Shown one piece after another: positions 31,284 to 33,004 of a stretch of DNA of 33,004 nucleotides. Within the stretch, counting starts at the first letter, position 1. Every line of letters starts with the position of its first letter. The notes under the pieces were generated by a model that did no database searches, was not told where the DNA came from, and was given only the letters and a program-made list of their open reading frames with translations. Position numbers and translations under genes: made by a program. The DNA comes from Pseudomonadota bacterium (GTDB lineage: Bacteria; Desulfobacterota; Syntrophorhabdia; Syntrophorhabdales; Syntrophorhabdaceae): positions 1-33,004 of the forward strand of contig JAPLKA010000091.1 of NCBI GenBank assembly GCA_026388315.1, read 5' to 3'.

Positions 31284-32642
31284 TCATTTCACTACCTCCC
31301 AGTGACCGCCTTTGGCCGGCCCCACGCGACACAGACGGCCTTGCTTGCGCAAACGGGCAATCTGTTTCTCCACTGCACGGGTTGTAATGCCAAGGGTATC
31401 CGCCAGTTCAGGAATGGTCTGCTTTCCATTAACCGAAAGCAACCTGACTATCCGTTCTTCTGTTTTCCCCGAACTTTTCCCCGAACTTTTCCCCGAACTC
31501 TCTTCGGTGATTCTTTCCGGTTCCTTCGGGGTTGAGGTTTTATCGATAGCCTTATCCAGCCCGGCATAAGATGGCCTGTTAAAAGCAGCGGTAAAGATTT
31601 GGGCTACTTCGCTGAATTGTACCGTCGGTTCCTCAGCAAGAATGAGGCGCATTCCTCGCCCCCAAGTCTCGACCATCTGGATACGGCGGAGCAATTCGGC
31701 AACAAGGGGGTTCCGCCTTTTGGAAACATTGCCTTTACGTATTCTGTCAATTGTCAAGCCACCATAAAGCCCACCGGGATTGCGGATTTCGACGCGGTCT
31801 TTGAAAATGGCTATTTGCACATAGTCCGAGTCGCGATAGTCGCGATGACAGAAGGCGTTGATAATTGCCTCGCGCATAGCCGCTACTGAAATTTCAGGCA
31901 CATCCACGCGGTAGAGGCCATCGAGTTTCATGCCGATGTGAATATTCTTGAGAATGTATTTCTGCGCTTCTTCGATAAGCTCCAGAATGTCGCCGGTAAA
32001 ATCGTGACGGTCAATAATTGTTGCCGTATCCGTTGAGGCAAAAACAGCGCAGCGCAGTTGAAGCGTAGGTTTTTTGGCAAAAAAGAGAGGAGCTGCATTG
32101 AGCAATTGTCCATCCTGCATAAGGCTCAGTTTCTCCAGTACATTTGAGACATTGTCCCATGCCAGACCGGTCCGCTTCACAAAGGCCCTTATTTTTCTTT
32201 CATTAAGTTCTTTGATGGAGGTTTTGCAGGGCTCGTTATCCCAGCGGAGCGCCTCGCGGTTTCTCGCAAGGATAAGGTTTTCAAGTTCTTTTGCGGTAAG
32301 GTGTCTATCCTCATCGGCCACGCGCATGTAAGCCCTGTCGTATGCAAAATAGGGTTTTTCCTTCCCTGAAAAGGTTATCTTGATACAGGCCTTTCCGTTA
32401 AGTGTTTCCGGGGTAATCTGGGGGTAAATCCTGGGTTCAATATGCGCTGCAATAGATTGCGAAATATCACGGAGTGTCTTATCATTTATAACAAGACCTG
32501 TTGGTTTGCCGTCATGGGCAACACCAAACCACAGTTCACCTGCTCCATGTTTATTGAGGATTGCCGAGATTGAAATCAAGCCCTCCTTGAGGGAAGCAAG
32601 GCTTTTCTTAAATTCAATCGTTTCGCCTTCCCTAAAGCTCAT
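31284..32642 (-). CDS. AlbA_2 (Schlafen-type) / HATPase / winged-helix regulator-like ATP-binding protein
   Basis: This protein of about 452 residues has three parts. The N-terminal AlbA_2 domain shows EGETIEFKKSL, ISAILNKHGAGELWFGVAHDGKPTGL and KPYFAYDRAYMRVADEDRHLT. A middle GHKL-type ATPase (HATPase_c_4) shows AAMREAIINAFCHRDYRD, VEIRNPGGLYGGL, KRRNPLVAELLRRIQMVETWGRGM. A C-terminal winged helix shows QTIPELADTLGITTRAVEKQIARLRKQG. A linker contains SSGK three times. Family members are annotated as transcriptional regulators or RNA-binding proteins in accessory islands. I chose ATG 32642 because AAGGG lies 7 bases upstream; the frame opens at a TTG at 32648. It lies directly upstream of the ATPase/SIR2 cassette on the same strand and may control it. 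Confidence 0.87.
   Translation of the reverse strand: MSFREGETIEFKKSLASLKEGLISISAILNKHGAGELWFGVAHDGKPTGLVINDKTLRDISQSIAAHIEPRIYPQITPETLNGKACIKITFSGKEKPYFAYDRAYMRVADEDRHLTAKELENLILARNREALRWDNEPCKTSIKELNERKIRAFVKRTGLAWDNVSNVLEKLSLMQDGQLLNAAPLFFAKKPTLQLRCAVFASTDTATIIDRHDFTGDILELIEEAQKYILKNIHIGMKLDGLYRVDVPEISVAAMREAIINAFCHRDYRDSDYVQIAIFKDRVEIRNPGGLYGGLTIDRIRKGNVSKRRNPLVAELLRRIQMVETWGRGMRLILAEEPTVQFSEVAQIFTAAFNRPSYAGLDKAIDKTSTPKEPERITEESSGKSSGKSSGKTEERIVRLLSVNGKQTIPELADTLGITTRAVEKQIARLRKQGRLCRVGPAKGGHWEVVK
31463..31498. repeat. Three perfect 12-bp tandem repeats inside the regulator gene
   Basis: TTTTCCCCGAAC occurs three times in a row and encodes SSGK three times in the linker before the winged helix. 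Copy-number change would keep the frame. Confidence 0.9.
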
Positions 32643-32865
32643 ATCCAATCCCTTTGAGATTCTCCCGAATGATCTTCTCTAATTACACGCCCCTGGCAAA
32701 CTGACCGAGTAACCTTCTGGGGTCAAGTCATGCAATAACACTTTATCAACCCCATCCTCAAGTTTATTTTCCCTAATGCTATCAAACGGGTTGAGGGGTG
32801 TCAATGGTTATTGATGATGAAATACCGGTTACAAAATAGGAGTTCACAAACACTGCCGTTTAAAG
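32643..32865. other. Intergenic region left of the IS end
   Basis: No ORF with start signals is seen. A phrase GGGGTCAAGTCATGCAATAA near 32720 looks like a dispersed intergenic repeat, but only one copy is in the window. Confidence 0.4.
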
Positions 32866-33004
32866 AAAGAGGTACTGTCAACATAATTGTGTAAATTTTT
32901 TATAGAGGGGCAAATTAGGACGTACCTTCCCTATTTTCGTTGTTCTCCAGTTCATCTCCATCTTCAGTGAGATAAATGCCAGGAGCAGGTAACAGGCATT
33001 CTCT
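32866..33004 (-). mobile_element. End of an IS256-like insertion sequence (cut by window edge)
   Basis: The stretch from about 32866 (GGTACTGTCAACATAATTG and following TGTAAATTTT) resembles the terminal inverted repeat of IS256-family elements and contains the transposase 3' end. The other end lies outside the window, so the repeat cannot be matched. Confidence 0.55.
32878..33004 (-). CDS. IS256-like (mutator-type) transposase, C-terminal fragment
   Basis: The last 41 codons of a gene that enters from the right read ENACYLLLAFISLKMEMNWR, then TTKIGKVRPNLPLYKKFTQLC and a stop. The AFISLKMEMNWR...IGKVRPNLPLYKKF pattern fits the extreme C-terminus of IS256/mutator transposases, after the DDE domain. 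Only this tail is visible, so completeness cannot be judged. Confidence 0.6.
   Translation of the reverse strand, partial: ENACYLLLAFISLKMEMNWRTTKIGKVRPNLPLYKKFTQLC

Noticed and set aside
31180-31287. 35-codon ORF starting in an ATGA overlap after the AlbA_2 gene
   Set aside because: It has a fair ribosome site, but the sequence looks random and no longer ORF or homologue is recognisable. Kept only as a remark in the gap entry.

Overview
The window looks like chromosome from a Gram-negative, probably anaerobic bacterium. It has an outer-membrane assembly pair (TamA/TamB-like), an Mla-type lipid ABC transporter, lipoproteins, an AhbB-like siroheme decarboxylase subunit, a TAXI-type TRAP binding protein and a 30-residue bS22/COX24-type ribosomal protein. 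This mix suggests Desulfobacterota (Syntrophia or Syntrophorhabdia-like) or a neighbour such as Nitrospirota. That placement is inference; there is no rRNA gene to settle it.

Layout, left to right. (1) 33-5097: a PAS/histidine-kinase/receiver gene broken by a 37-bp tandem duplication exactly at its phospho-acceptor motif, a lipoprotein metallo-beta-lactamase-fold hydrolase, a TAXI solute-binding protein, and a decayed metallo-hydrolase fragment. (2) 5100-9131: a NicO/UreH-like metal-transport membrane protein on the + strand facing three envelope genes on the - strand (DUF2950, DUF3300, SYLF), with a duplicated dispersed repeat in one gap. (3) 9132-15002: tamA followed by tamB; tamB is split by a one-base frameshift and a dispersed intergenic repeat lies between the two genes. 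(4) 15300-17308: tRNA-Arg(TCT) with a clear promoter, the tiny bS22-like gene, a stem-loop region and a 6-phosphofructokinase. (5) 17349-24113 (- strand): a tight run ahbB-like, hemL, alr, mlaE, mlaF, mlaD and a WPFF-repeat protein, mostly overlapping or a few bases apart, so probably one operon joining tetrapyrrole synthesis, D-alanine synthesis and lipid transport.

(6) 24225-33004 is accessory in character: a DUF4143-type ATPase with a leaderless-looking promoter and a perfect 13-bp inverted-repeat operator, small overlapping ORFs, palindromes, a truncated DUF3800 gene, a stand-alone LigD 3'-phosphoesterase domain, and the tail of an IS256-like transposase at the right edge. Its most interesting unit is a three-gene, one-direction cassette: an 84-residue protein of unknown family, a 782-residue Rad50/SMC-like ATPase with a CPAC zinc hook and a C-terminal zinc ribbon, and a SIR2-fold protein. 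An AlbA_2/HATPase-type regulator lies upstream. The layout (sensor-like ATPase plus NAD-binding effector) resembles an anti-phage module. I do not recognise this combination as a named system. The first gene carries a run of nine G near its start, a likely frameshift hot spot that could switch the cassette on or off.
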